From NCBI GenBank assembly GCA_905221605.1, contig CAJNDS010002827.1:1-64000 (forward strand): DNA of 64,000 nucleotides, in the 5' to 3' direction. Numbering within the stretch: the stretch's first letter is position 1; each line of letters begins with the position of its first letter. Source of the DNA: Symbiodinium natans (Eukaryota; Sar; Dinophyceae; Suessiales; Symbiodiniaceae). The position numbers were made by a program, and so were the translations under genes. Shown in pieces: positions 19,808 through 30,530 of the stretch. The notes under the pieces are model-generated. The model did not search any database and was not told the DNA's origin. It saw only the letters and a list, made by a program, of their open reading frames with translations.

Positions 19808-21464
19808 AAGGCCACATGAATGGGTGGCCAGCCTTGCATTTCTTCACGACGCGGCTTACCATGTCTACAGCCCCGCCATCAGAACGCCCAAGAAAGCTTG
19901 CGTTTCGACACGCTGAACCGCCCAAGTAGCTCAGCTGCTCGGGTGGAGATAGCGGGAGACAGCAGCACAACTCGCAGTGCAGCTGCGATGGGCGCAATCC
20001 ATGGTGTGCCGACCGGATACATGCCCTAAACACCGAGGGCCGAGACTGCTCTGGCAGACGCTTAAACACCAAGTCTTGGAGCTTGTAAAGGGTTCGGCTA
20101 CTGTTCAGCTACTGTTCATGCAGATTTCATGCAGCATGGGAGTGAGTTGAGGTAGGTCGGGCTTGGGACATGGATTTGATTCGAGGTAACTGCAAAGACT
20201 AAAACTCTGGGCAGAAACCCCTTCTTCAAAAAGGTTGCAGTCCTTGCAAAGTGGACATGGCCATACCCTTGTAAAGCAAGTTCCACGCAGGGCCCGAAGC
20301 AACAGGAAAGCTCAAAGAAACTCCTGAGTCTCGGAAACGACCTCCTTGATTTGGACTGTAGGTTCGGTCGATTCTGCACCTCACCCGGAAATGCCGAATT
20401 GCCTGTGTGACAATGTTTGGACATCTCAGACCCGACACAGAAGTCTGCCCTTGAGAGGGTGCAAAAAAGGGAATCCCTGCTTCCAAGCCATTCATAGTCA
20501 AGGACTTTTACGGGTGATGGGCTATATATATATATATATATATATACTGGGCTATGCTTTCGCCGGGGCCGATTCCGGACATTCACTTCGCAAGGAATTT
20601 GACAGGCTTGCGAATTTGTGGGGGATATCGCAAGGCCGCAAGGTGCGCAGTCAACACTCCCTGAGGATTCACACAGTTGGCTCGACGGGGAATGCAGGAC
20701 TGCTTCCCGGAGGGATACGGAGGGTGAAAACTCTCTACGCATCTCCACGCTTGGAAATTCTCTGGACTCAATGCATCTGCTCCTCAGGGATTCTCTGAAG
20801 GATAGACCTGGGTGTCCAGCTATGGATCAAGCAATCGAAGACCACGGCGTCGTTGGTTACTGAAGGCTCGAGTCAATGCAACACACCATTCATGCACCAT
20901 TGATTCATAGATCTCGCTCCGCAGATCGGATTGAGCTACCCTCCTTCTGCAAGCCTCTGGGAAGCCTCGCAAGTATGGTGCCAGCTTTTCTATGGCCAGT
21001 CAATGTCCTCGACGTCGGATGGGCAGACCCGATCCTTGACTGAAGTACCAATGAAACTCGGGCGCTGCGTCTGCTCTTAACGACTGTTGACCCACGCATA
21101 GAGGAAACTTCACGAGCAAAGCTGACAGCAATTGGTCAGTCGAAAGCTTCGGCAGTTGAAAGGATCGATCACAACGAAAAGCAAATCACCAAATGAACAC
21201 AACTTGAAGGCAATGAAGGCAATGCAAAGGCAATGCAAAGGCACACAACAAAGACACCCCACAATGACCCCTCAATCACCCAGAGGCTCCAGGCCAGCAC
21301 CAATCCTGTCCACCAGGCACTCCATACCTCTCAGAACGTAGAAGTCGTAGTTTTGTGAAGTTTGAGATAAGTGGATTATTTTTTTGCTAGCACTTTGGCA
21401 CTGACAGCTCACCTGCAACTGCATCAGTGCATGCGATGACTCTGCCAAAGCTGATTGTTGAGTG
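19808..21464. other. Intergenic stretch with (TA)n
   Basis: No supported exon. A (TA)13-like run lies at 20521-20547, and an aatgcaaaggc triple repeat near 21205-21245. A 210-codon minus frame (20116-20748) crosses the TA run and has no recognisable domain. Confidence 0.5.
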
Positions 21465-22180
21465 CTACAGAGTGCGACCTAGCTCTGAAGCTGCCCGGGC
21501 GCTTGGATCGTCCCGGACAATGTGCGGCAAGGCTTCCCGTGGCTCACGCGCGGGAAAAACGCAAGCCACACGGCCAGCTCCTCTTGCCATTTCCGGCTCG
21601 TCGCAAGGTCTGACCTTGCAGCTGACCTGGATTCGGAGGTGGACGCAAGAGTCATAAGCAACTCTGCAAGTGTGGAAATCTTCAAGCACTTGCAATTCGC
21701 AACCGAAACGGTACTGGATTGGACCGAGCACCATTGGCGTTATCCGACGTCCAACTTCCATGCAGTCCAGCTGGAGTGGATGGCGACCATGCACCATCAT
21801 CGCATGAAGACTTGGAGTGTGATTGAAAGGCCTGCGGTTGTACGAATGATGAAAGCCCATTGCACGCTTTCGCGCAATCTGCTTGGGTCCAAAGAACAAG
21901 TGCATGTGCCAGCCGGCATTCGGGAACACCGTCTCAGGAAGGCGTCTGTACCGTTGGTATCCGAGGGGCTCAGAGACGTTAGAGGTTACCTTGTCTGCTA
22001 TGCGCGCCACACGGGCAGCATGAGGCTGGATGCCGTCAACTGTGAGTTGATGTACAGTGATTCCTGTTGCAAACGACCAGTCAGCCTCCTGAAAGTAGGA
22101 AGTATATCCACGAGTGACCTGATAGTTGTAATGCTGAAAGTCATAGACAAAATTCCGCATTTGAAATCTCATCGGGAATC
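21465..22180 (-). CDS. GT17-type glycosyltransferase, C-terminal exon
   Basis: This is the catalytic C-terminal half of a family GT17 enzyme (beta-1,4-N-acetylglucosaminyltransferase III-like). An acceptor tgcagctgag|gattcccg places the exon start at 22180, giving FPMRFQMRNFVYDFQHYN, the usual GT17 segment after the DxD motif. Downstream RRLPETVFPNAGWHMHLFFG corresponds to the family's conserved AGWH region, and GFHHSYNRR follows. The last ~70 residues (from about 21680) are less family-like and may be intron or tail. GT17 enzymes act in the Golgi on N-glycans; substrate here is unknown. Confidence 0.72.
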
Positions 22181-22429
22181 CTCAGCTGCAACTGTGCAGA
22201 TAAGCTCCGTTCGTTCGAATGAAACCAGGGGCCAAAAATCTGCATCGCAACTCTTACGGGCTCGTCCTGCAAATGAAGGTTACCACTAATTCGAGAGCAA
22301 ATCCGCACGCCTGCAAGACAAGACGGACAGCGACACGGTCAAGCAACGAGTAGCACATGAAGACATAGAAGTGGCAGCCCCAAGGAACTGAAATCGATGC
22401 TTCAGATCTGAGTCTAAGTCGAAAAGCCA

Positions 22430-22532
22430 AGAAGCTGAATTTGCAGTGCTTCACTTGCCACAAAGCCTCTCGCCTGATGACTTCATCAGCATCCAAGACG
22501 ATCAAGACATCATCGGGCTCTGGTGGCCTTCA
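22430..22532 (-). CDS. GT17-type glycosyltransferase, DxD exon
   Basis: A short exon after an acceptor ctcctgaag|gccacc reads PDDVLIVLDADEVIRREALW and then QVKHC. DADEV is the metal/nucleotide-sugar binding DxD motif of GT17. It lies 250-350 bases upstream (on the minus strand) of the C-terminal exon, and a GC-type donor near 22427-22450 would join them. It is too short to be called from length alone; the motif decides it. Confidence 0.65.
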
Positions 22533-22738
22533 GGAGACATTGGGAACAAGACTGGAAGAAAGAGAAACTGAGTGCTGAATGCTCAATTTTTCAAGAGCGT
22601 GGTAATCGGCAACTGGCCTCGCAAGGAACCGACGACGAAAATTCTGATCGTCAAGCCTTGGGGAGTGGCAATGCATAGGACTTTCAAGGATGAATTTCAA
22701 GATTTCAAGGGTGACTAGAACTGCAGTTCTGCAGGATG

Positions 22739-22963
22739 TTACCTTGCAAACCCAGAGGCAGCACCTTCCCTGCCATGTTGTACAAGTGCTCCGCGGAACG
22801 CCAGCCGCCGCTCGCCAGGAAGCGGTCCTCGAGAACGAGCATGCAACCGCGAGTACAGGGCAAAGGAACCGTGGTGATTGCAGGGGTCTTCATGTTTGGC
22901 ACGGGACAGTCCCTGCAGGGTCCTTCTTCCTGGTGGCTTCCTGCTGTAGCCTTTGCCCGCCAC
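22739..22963 (-). CDS. Possible extra exon inside the GT17 gene
   Basis: One minus frame here contains CMLVLEDRFLASGGWRSAEH followed by LYNMAGKVLPLGLQG, which has normal protein composition. It is not the missing GT17 middle segment as I know it. It could be an exon of the same gene, a separate small gene, or chance. Confidence 0.25.
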   Translation of the reverse strand: MAGKGYSRKPPGRRTLQGLSRAKHEDPCNHHGSFALYSRLHARSRGPLPGERRLAFRGALVQHGREGAASGFAR

Positions 22964-23994
22964 CGCTGACTTTTTGCTCCTTGGGTGGAAGGCTTTTTAT
23001 TCCTCCATCCATGCTTTGCTGACATCATGCACGACTGCTCCAATGAAGCCTGGCTACGAAAATCTTTGGCATGTATGGGGCCAGTTTGGTGCGCAGCCGT
23101 GCCAGGGTAGAGGGGCGAGGAAGACCACTGAAAGAGGTCGTGCCCTCGATCCAGATGATGGCCTCCACCACCTCACCGGCTGACAAAAAAAACTTTCAGA
23201 CTAGCAGCAGCAGCGTGCGTGTGTGGGAGGTTTGGGGGGGGCTGCAAACCACTTTTGGGGTTATTTGCCCATGATTAGTCCCTTCTTTGGGAAAAATGGA
23301 GGGGGGGGAAGCCGCTCCAAATGATGGACCCATCAGGAATGCTATCTGTTCCCTCTTGGCGAGAGCATCAGTTCGACGTAAAGTCAAACGCCTTTCGCTT
23401 CTTTGGTTCTTGTGGAACAAGTGTTCAGGTAGGCATGGATGCCGAACTGTCTCGACTTGGATCCGGGCATGTCAATCAACTCCGTCACGTTAATCGAAGT
23501 TGTTCCCCAAGGGGTTTACGCGAGAAGATTGATTCTACGAATCCCTGCGCGTGTGGGACATCGCTTAACATGCGACCTTCACACAACAGGAACTTCCAGA
23601 AGAAAATATGCAAGCAAACGCTTTGTGGCATATGCAATATGAGGGGGAACGGGAGATTGGCCTTCTCTACTTGCAGTGACCTGATGTGTGTAGTTATAGC
23701 TGCTCGATGTACATGGTGCACAGTTGCTGTTGTTCTTCCATACATTCTACGACCTCATTCTGGCACGATGTGCTTTCGCCGAGGATGTGTGCAAACTGGA
23801 AACCCGCATTGAATGGATTTCCTGCACGCCGACATATCTTCATGCAATACTCCATGCATGCAAAGAGAGCAACAGGGCTAAAAGGTCTCTAAGTCAATAC
23901 CTGTCTGATGAAAGTGTTGGTGAGCATGTGGTCGAAGAATCGTCAGGGAAATCTTGGACTATTCAAATACATGATCAGTCTCAACTGCATGATA

Positions 23995-24658
23995 TTGACT
24001 CCGCTTTGCAAGACAAGCCGACCGGGGCGATCTCGTGCACATGCGTCAGCAGCGGCCCGGTCTCATCATTGACCGTGAAGCCGACGAAGACCTTGCGTGG
24101 CTTGTCTCTTTGGGGAATGCCCACTGGGCATTCAAGTGACAAAGCGGAGGTGGCGTTTGGCGGCCGCATAGCTGGTCGGAGGGCTGGCTGTGTGATTCGG
24201 ATATCTTGGATGACCCGTGTCTGAGACGATGCCTCTCGACCAGTGCAATAACAGCGTGAATGCGATGGGAAGCCGATCTGATGGGCAGGCTTGTGCGTCA
24301 AAATTTGGCTGCCTGTTGGTAGGCCGTCACTTCTTTGGCATGCACATGTAGGCGGGGTGAAGAGCCACGTCTCCACAGAGCGCACATCCGCTGCAGAAGC
24401 GGCACTGCAAAGTACATTTCGCCCTTCCACTGAGAAACACCATGAAAAGTCTGTGTTCCTGGACAGCAGCGTGCGTGCGCCTTTGCTCCTCTTGGTGAGG
24501 GAGTTGGTGTCAAAGCGCCTGTAAACTCCCGAAAGTGGCGGAAGAATGATGGCGTCGTTTCGCTTGTCAAAAAACAAAGCATCGACCAGCAAATGAGAAA
24601 CTTCTGCACTGCTGGCGTCACTAAGGAGAAGCCATGGCAAAGCAAACCGCAAGCACAT
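23995..24658 (-). CDS. GT17-type glycosyltransferase, first exon with signal peptide
   Basis: ATG 24658 gives MCLRFALPWLLLSDASSAEV, a good signal peptide or short signal anchor; an upstream in-frame ATG lies at 24688. A ~170-residue variable stem follows. Near the end comes RDKPRKVFVGFTVNDETGPL and then HVHEIAPV, matching the GT17 N-terminal pattern (K-V-x-x-x-F-x-x-N-E ... E-I-A-P-V). The frame stops soon after, at about 23981, so a splice is expected near 24012. About 1.4 kb of intron separates it from the DxD exon, and the middle of the domain (usually about 80 residues) was not located. The gene may therefore have a missed exon or be damaged. Confidence 0.55.
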
Positions 24659-25070
24659 GGCCCGGCCGAAGCTGAAGCTATGCCGCATGAAACCTAATGA
24701 GCTTCACGAAATGTAAACCTGAGTATGCCAATCCGTCTTCCACTCAGAACTCGTGGCCGGTATATGGTTGTGGGTTCGGTGTCTGGGGAGCTGAGAGGGT
24801 CGGGCGAAGCTGTCCGAGCAAACCTCGATGCGAAAGTGGCTCAACTGTTGGCCGACAATCGAAGCATCTAAGTTTGGTTGAGAACTATTCATGAAGGCTC
24901 CTTGATGTCCCTGAAAGCCTGTCAAAGCCAATATGCAACTCATATTTGGAGGTGGGCCTGAGCTCTGCTGTCTTCATCGTTAACTGCCCGTGATGCATCA
25001 GCCATCTCCGAAGTCATGCCCAAAGGAGTATCTGAGCATCCCCAAGATCTTCCAACTACTTGCAGTGCTG

Positions 25071-25319
25071 TTAACCACCCCATACCATCCCATAGCAACG
25101 AAACCAGCACATACCAGCACTGCACCGGACTGTCAAGCCAATGTGTACCTGACCTTCAAGAGAGCCTCCATAGGCCTGCGGAACGAGCCCCTGGGCAAAG
25201 CCTGCAGGCTTTCTAATCTTGTCGATGCGCAGATCAAGATCACTCATGGAGAAAGCAGTTGTTGCATCGATGAAGTGTGGGTTATCCAGGATGAGCATTC
25301 CATCCCAGTTGGCGACCAT
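25071..25319 (-). CDS. Candidate exon, unknown
   Basis: ATG at 25319 reads MVANWDGMLILDNPHFIDAT and FSMSDLDLRIDKIR, plausible protein sequence that fades after about 35 residues. It lies directly downstream of the FkbM-type exon at 25388-26053 and upstream of the GT17 gene on the same strand, so it may be the tail of the former. No family was recognised. Confidence 0.3.
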   Translation of the reverse strand: MVANWDGMLILDNPHFIDATTAFSMSDLDLRIDKIRKPAGFAQGLVPQAYGGSLEGQVHIGLTVRCSAGMCWFRCYGMVWGG

Positions 25320-25387
25320 GCCTAGTAGGGATTGAAAACGGTCTCAAGAATTCCCAAGCGTTGTGCGTTAGGATGCGCTAGGTACTG

Positions 25388-26053
25388 TTAGGAGGTTGAG
25401 AGGTTCTGGATTTGCTGTGCAGAAGGCATAGAAACGTGCCTCCCGCCTTGGGGCGTGTTGTGGTAGCAGCCTTGGCCACGAAGCCGAGTCCAGAATTCGC
25501 GGCTTGGCAATGTTCCAGCATTGCGGTAGTTAGGGTCCTTCAAGGGTCGGATGCAGTGCCCGAAGCCATAAGGGAGGTTGAAGACCGTGATCCAGTCCAT
25601 AAACACGTCCGTCAGGCGACGGTGAATGTCTTCGGAATGTGTCCCCACAATGACTCGGTATACGCTCCTGTCTATGGCTTCTTTCACTTGCACGTCCGTG
25701 AGAAGCTCATCTTCCGCGCTCTGGATGTCTGCATGCAGGATGTCTAAGTGGTCTGTGCTGGACAGGAGGTGCAGCAGGAGAGGAACGTCAGCTGCAGTAC
25801 AATGCAGATGAGCCGACATGTTGTTGAGCTTCATGACCATCCACAACCCCTTGCAGTGAACCTTCGTGTGCTCGACGTAAAACAGCTGATATGGCATCGG
25901 GTTACGCAAGCGCAGCAGCGCAACAGCCCGGGCTCCCCAGGTTCCCCAGCGAGCTCCCAGCTCCATCGCATGAAAAGAGTCTTCAGCCCGGAGGACCGAC
26001 TGATACACTGCTACCTGCTCGAAGTACTCCTCGTCAATGAGAGGCAAACTGAC
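25388..26053 (-). CDS. FkbM-type methyltransferase, second gene
   Basis: A clear acceptor (gatcctttctccag|gtcagt, polypyrimidine tract then AG|G) puts the exon start at 26053. It reads VSLPLIDEEYFEQVAVYQSV, then SFHAMELGARWGTWGARAVA (cofactor-binding motif I), YQLFYVEHTKVHCKGL, LDILHADIQSAEDELL (the family's D-x-Q-x-AE motif) and YRVIVGTHSEDIHRRL. The domain is complete in outline, and the C-terminal tail runs to a stop at 25388. It is diverged from the FkbM-type gene at 18.8-19.5 kb, so it is not a recent tandem copy. The N-terminal exon(s) to the right are not defined; frames near 26407-26778 are candidates. Confidence 0.72.
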   Translation of the reverse strand, partial: VSLPLIDEEYFEQVAVYQSVLRAEDSFHAMELGARWGTWGARAVALLRLRNPMPYQLFYVEHTKVHCKGLWMVMKLNNMSAHLHCTAADVPLLLHLLSSTDHLDILHADIQSAEDELLTDVQVKEAIDRSVYRVIVGTHSEDIHRRLTDVFMDWITVFNLPYGFGHCIRPLKDPNYRNAGTLPSREFWTRLRGQGCYHNTPQGGRHVSMPSAQQIQNLSTS

Positions 26054-26406
26054 CTGGAGAAAGGATCGGCATCTTGCAGAAGACTTTCGGACTACCTTTG
26101 GAGAAACCCGGCGCCTGCAGGTATGGAAATCCCGACTTGGCATAGGCCTCGTGCTCGTGACAAGCATGCCAGCGACTTGGCACGTTGAGGTAGTAGCGAA
26201 AGCCGCCGAACGGACAACGCAGCGAAGTCTTTCTGTCGTCCTTTACAGGTTTGTGAACAGAGATGCAGTGCCTTTCAGCAGACGTCGCCCTTGAAGGCTA
26301 TAGGCTTGTGATACTGTCTTAAAAATCTTTCTGGCCACCGCCCTGCTCTGCCCACACTGCCGAGGTCTCTTGGGCTCCCGTTTGGGTTCAAGCATGTTCA
26401 AGCATG

Positions 26407-26778
26407 TCAAGTTTCTAGAAATCTGAAGCTCCCGAGCTGAGTCTCGTCCCATTGGCTGTGGTTGCAAAGGTTCTCGCAGTCAAAGTGCGCAGGCACCCGC
26501 AGCCCACAAAGCTCTGTTAAGATGCCCGGCTCAAGCAGGTACGACTCCTGGGGTGCCTGAGGGGAGATTGGAGCACAAACAGACAGGTGGGACAGCCCCA
26601 TGGTGTTGGTCTTTCCGTCGTTCGGGGTTTCTTGTTGGAACAGTCGCTGCGTTGGTGGTGACCCTGCCTGAAGCATCACTGGGTGGTGTGGGTATGTTCG
26701 GCCCTCCAAAATGTTCAGTGCTCTCTGGGCCAACAGCGGGTCGAGCCCCAGTCCAAGCACGAGGGCTGCGCGAGACAT
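26407..26778 (-). CDS. Possible upstream exon of the second FkbM-type gene
   Basis: The minus strand reads ESYLLEPGILTELCGLRVPA and HFDCENLCNHSQWDETQLGS with normal composition. It is on the same strand and 350 bases upstream of the FkbM-type exon. No start, splice site or domain could be fixed, so the link is positional only. Confidence 0.25.
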   Translation of the reverse strand: MSRAALVLGLGLDPLLAQRALNILEGRTYPHHPVMLQAGSPPTQRLFQQETPNDGKTNTMGLSHLSVCAPISPQAPQESYLLEPGILTELCGLRVPAHFDCENLCNHSQWDETQLGSFRFLET

Positions 26779-27609
26779 GGCCCTTTACTGAGCCGCAAGC
26801 ACTCTTGCGTACAGGCTCGAAGGCTGTCGAGAACAATCCAAGGTGGTTGCTATGGCGCAATGCTTTGCAATGCTTTTCCACTCTCTGCAGTCTTGCCTTA
26901 CTTAAAACCTCCAAACGCTTAAGCCCCATCTACACATCTCTTTGTTCATGCAGCAGCTCCGGCCTAAAGTGCAGGTGCGCACAACTTAGAGCGCTCAGAT
27001 GCCTGTCCGGAAAGCGACTTGGAAAACTACGCGCACGCGAGGTGGAACGAGTGGTGGAACGTGCATGTTCCTCTGGACTGTGCGCGATTCAGGATAAGGT
27101 TGTTGGCTCCGAAAACTTTGCGTTTCCGGACTACATTTTGATGGTGTCGAGGCACGGGGTACAGTTCGGAACCCTAAATCTTGCAGGGCTTTGGAGTTCA
27201 CTACAACAGTTCAGGGGCCATGGTACACTTGAGATCGAAGAGTGACAGCTGAAACCGAAAGTCGACTCCGAAAGCCTGCAGCCAGGATTTGGGGCTGAAG
27301 GCCTTGCAAAAGGCGCACATGCGCGCCAAGAACGCATGTTGTTGAAACCCCAAAAAGCCGAAGGGAGACAGAACTCGTCTATAAAGAGAGCCCTGAAATC
27401 TAGGTGGTCTAGTCAGCTTCTTCAGTCCAACTGTCCTCTCCTGCCGCATATATGCAGCTTGTGCAAATCGTTTGTCTGCCAGCTGGGGCTGTGCGAGGGG
27501 GCATCGTGCAGTTTAAGGTTTAAGGTTTCAGGTTTTCTGCTTGATTGGTCGAAGGATGGAAACTTCAATACAACATCCCAGGCCCTGGAGTCTTGAAAAA
27601 AGGGTTGTA

Positions 27610-27772
27610 GGCGTAGTCTGTACGTGTGTTTGTGTGTGTGTGTGTGTCTGTGTGTCTGTGTGTGTGTGTGTGTCTGTCTCTGTCTGTGTCTGTGTCTGCG
27701 TCTGCGTCTGCGTCTGCGTCTGTGTCTGTGTCTGTGTCTGTGTGTGTGTGTGTGTGCGTGCGTGCGTGCATG

Positions 27773-27828
<56 letters not shown>

Positions 27829-28900
27829 GTGATGATGTGTGTTGACGTATGATGGTGTGTGTTGCTATGTGTTGATGTGCTTCGATGAGAACTAATGAGC
27901 GTTGATGTGTGTGTGTGTGGATGTGTGTTGGCGCAAGGGTGTTCGTTTGCTTGCTTGCTTGCTTGGTTGTTTGTTTGTGTTTGTTTGTGTGTTTTCGTTT
28001 GTGTGGTTTTGTTTGTTTGTCTTTGTTTGTCTTTGTTTGTTTTTGTTTGTTTGTGTTTGTTTTTGTTTGTTTTGTTTGTTTGTGCTTGTTTTTGTTTGTT
28101 TTTGTTTGTTTTCGCTTTGTTGTTGTTTGTTTGTTTTTGTTTGTTTTCGCTTTGTTTTTGTTTGTTTTTGTTTAGTTTTGTTTGTTTTTGTTTGTTTTTT
28201 GTTTGTTTTTGTTTGTTTTTGTTTGTTTTTGTTTGTTTTTGTTTGTTTTTGTTTGTTTTTGTTTGTTTTTGTTTGTGTTTGTTTGTGTTCGTTTGTGTTC
28301 GTTTGTGTTCGTTTGTGTTCGTTTGTGTTCGTTTGTGTTCGTTTGTGTTCGTTTGTGTTCGTTTGTGTTCGTTTGTGTTCGTTTGTGTTCGTTTGTGTTC
28401 GTTTGTTCGTTTGTTCGTTTGTTCGTTTGTTCGTGTGTGTGTGTGTGTGTCGGTCGATGCGTGTTGGTACGTTTTGTTGTGTGCTGACATGATTCATACT
28501 GAAGAGTGTTGATGCGGATTGATCGCGTGTTGATGTGCCTCTGTGGTGGTGTATGTGTATGTGTGCACGTAAGTTGATGCGTGCTTTGATGTATGTGGGG
28601 AATGGGTGTATGTTGTGTGTGTGTGTGTGTTTGGGTACGGGTGCGGGTGCGGGTGCGGGTGGGGGTGGGGGTGTGGGTGTGGGTGTGGGTGCGGGTGCGC
28701 GTGCGCGCAGCGTGCGTGCGCGCGCGTGCGCGTGCGCGCGCGTGCGTGCGCGTGCGTGTGCGTGTGCGCGTGCGCGCGCGCGCGTGTGCGCGTGTGTGTG
28801 TGTGTGTGTGTGTGATGTGGATTGAAATGTGTGTGTATATTTGTTGATGAATGTGTTGATGTGGGTACCTGTGTGTGTGTGTGTATGTTGGTTGATGCAT
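27610..28900. repeat. Long composite microsatellite: (GT)n, (TTTG)n, GTTTGTGTTC, (GC/GT)n
   Basis: In order: tgtctg/tgtgtg from 27620 to 27828; ttgtttg/ttttgtttg repeats from about 27950 to 28280; about a dozen copies of the decamer gtttgtgttc at 28275-28400; gttcgttt at 28400-28435; tgtg, gggtgc and gcgcgtgcgc runs from 28612 to 28815. Six-frame openings of up to 350 codons (repeated K/Q/T/N/H on the minus strand) are composition artefacts. The alternating purine-pyrimidine tracts could adopt Z-DNA. Confidence 0.97.
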
Positions 28901-29402
28901 GTCGTGTGAGAGAGAAGTGATGTTTCATGATGTGTGATGATATGCGCCATTTGTATATGAACGAGTATAAATGAGCTTTGATGTGTGTGGGGATGTGTTT
29001 TGATATTTGTATGTGTCTGTGTGCGTCAGTCGATGCGTGTTGCTATGCGTGCGTCTTGATATGTATGGATATGTCTTGACAGGTATTGAAATATATTTAT
29101 GCGTTGATGTGCGTGTTGACGTGCCTATTCCAATTCTCACCGCTCCTTCTCGGCTCAAGTTTTGGGCTAAACAAGTTGTATAATTGGGCCTTTTTGGAAC
29201 CCAACCAAGCCTCTTGGGGCCCTTTTGGGAACCCAAGCATTCAACCGATTCTTGTTGGCAATCTAACCCTCTTTTCGCAAAAATCCTATTTCCAACCTCT
29301 CCCTTTTCGAGCCGAGAAGGGGGATTGGAAATTTGCAAATGTTTGGGCGAAGGACCGTGCATATATTGGGCGCTTTTGGGAACACAAGTTCTGACACAAC
29401 TT

Positions 29403-29660
29403 TCACGGGTAGCGAAAATGCCAACGGCAGAACTCGTAAAGGGTAGGTTCCATGTCCAGTTGCAGCAGTACTTTCAAGATTTCATCGTGGTGATGGCGCT
29501 TCGCTTCAAGATGCCACGGAGAATTTGATTTCAAGCGGGATAAGTGGGTCAGTCCGCACTCTGATTGTATCGAACCTGTGAACCTGCTGCACCCCAACCC
29601 CACATTTGAGACATGCATGGGAGCACCTTGGAACAAGCTTGCAAAAGACAAATCTGACAA
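29403..29660 (-). CDS. Weak candidate exon, unknown
   Basis: A minus frame includes LTHLSRLKSNSPWHLEAKRH and HDEILKVLLQLDMEPTLYEF. Composition is protein-like, but no motif, start or splice site is identifiable. It lies alone between the microsatellite and the inverted repeat. Confidence 0.2.
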   Translation of the reverse strand: MSDLSFASLFQGAPMHVSNVGLGCSRFTGSIQSECGLTHLSRLKSNSPWHLEAKRHHHDEILKVLLQLDMEPTLYEFCRWHFRYP

Positions 29661-29892
29661 GCGATGTCCACATGTGAAGTCTTTCGCTCATTTCCTGCAG
29701 ACGTCCGTTTGCACGCAAGATTGCGAATTCGCTGCGCGCACCATTTTGGCGCTTGCAGCCCCGGAGATACGCCTCCCAACACCCTTTTGTTGAAGCAGGG
29801 GAATTCGCTGACAGGCTGACTGAAACTGCAAGGCCACAAGATTTTCTAACGCTGTCTAAGCTAAGTTAAGCTAACCTCTAGGTCGTGAGCCG

Positions 29893-30530
29893 TATTGGTC
29901 GCCACCGTCCCTCCGCCCACACCCCGCCCTTCCAAATCCATCACAGCCGTTGCAGCCCCACCAGTCCATGCCCACTTGGCTTGAAGGCTCATGGCGAGGG
30001 CTTGAGCTTCACGTGTGCTGAGTGTGCGACGTTACATGGCCATCCTTCCATGTGGGTATTGCCAGCTCTTCGTGGGAAGCCTGACTCGCCAGCATCGCAC
30101 CACGCCACCCGCCACGCGCCCCCGTCCTCAGCCCTCAGACCTACTGGCCTTGAAGCCCGACACTGCTCGAGCCCACCACTTTCTGCAGGTGCGCGTGCAT
30201 GCGCATGTGCATGCAGGCGCACGCTTGGCAGCGCCGTGCATGCACAAGTGCATGCAAGCGCGCCTGCAGACAGTGGTGGGCTCGGAGCAGTGTCGGGCTT
30301 TCAAGGCCAGTAGGTCTGAGGGCTGAGGACGGGGGCGCGTGGCGGGTGGCGTGGTGCGATGCTGGCGAGTCAAGCTTCCCACGAAGAGCTGGCAATACCC
30401 ACATGGAAGGATGGCCATGTAACGTCGCACACTCAGCACACGTGAAGCTCAAGCCCTCGCATGGGACTTCAAACCTCCATTGATGTCATAGAATCAATGG
30501 GGCGGAGGGACGGTGGCATTGGGCTTGGTC
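29893..30530. repeat. Large imperfect inverted repeat
   Basis: The left arm (about 29985-30205) and right arm (about 30245-30465) are near-perfect reverse complements. For example, ttgagcttcacgtgtgctga at 30002 is mirrored at 30434-30453. Weaker complementarity continues outward to gccaccgtccctccgccc (29899) and gggcggagggacggtggc (30500). The short centre, about 30206-30244, is rich in gcatgc. Transcribed from either strand it would form a very long hairpin. No clear target-site duplication was seen. The ~100-codon frames on both strands are mirror images of each other. Confidence 0.85.

Noticed and set aside
23724-24224. Plus-strand frame with protein-like stretch (LETRIEWISCTPTYLHAILH)
   Set aside because: It overlaps antisense to the GT17 first exon at its right half and has no motif; strand is opposite to every supported gene.
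26553-27245. 230-codon plus-strand frame
   Set aside because: It is the only sizeable plus frame in the block, has no recognisable domain, and overlaps minus-strand candidate exons; probably chance.
27528-28950. Frames of 240-352 codons made of repeated K/Q/T/N/H
   Set aside because: Produced by microsatellites read on the minus strand; amino-acid content is fully explained by the DNA repeats.
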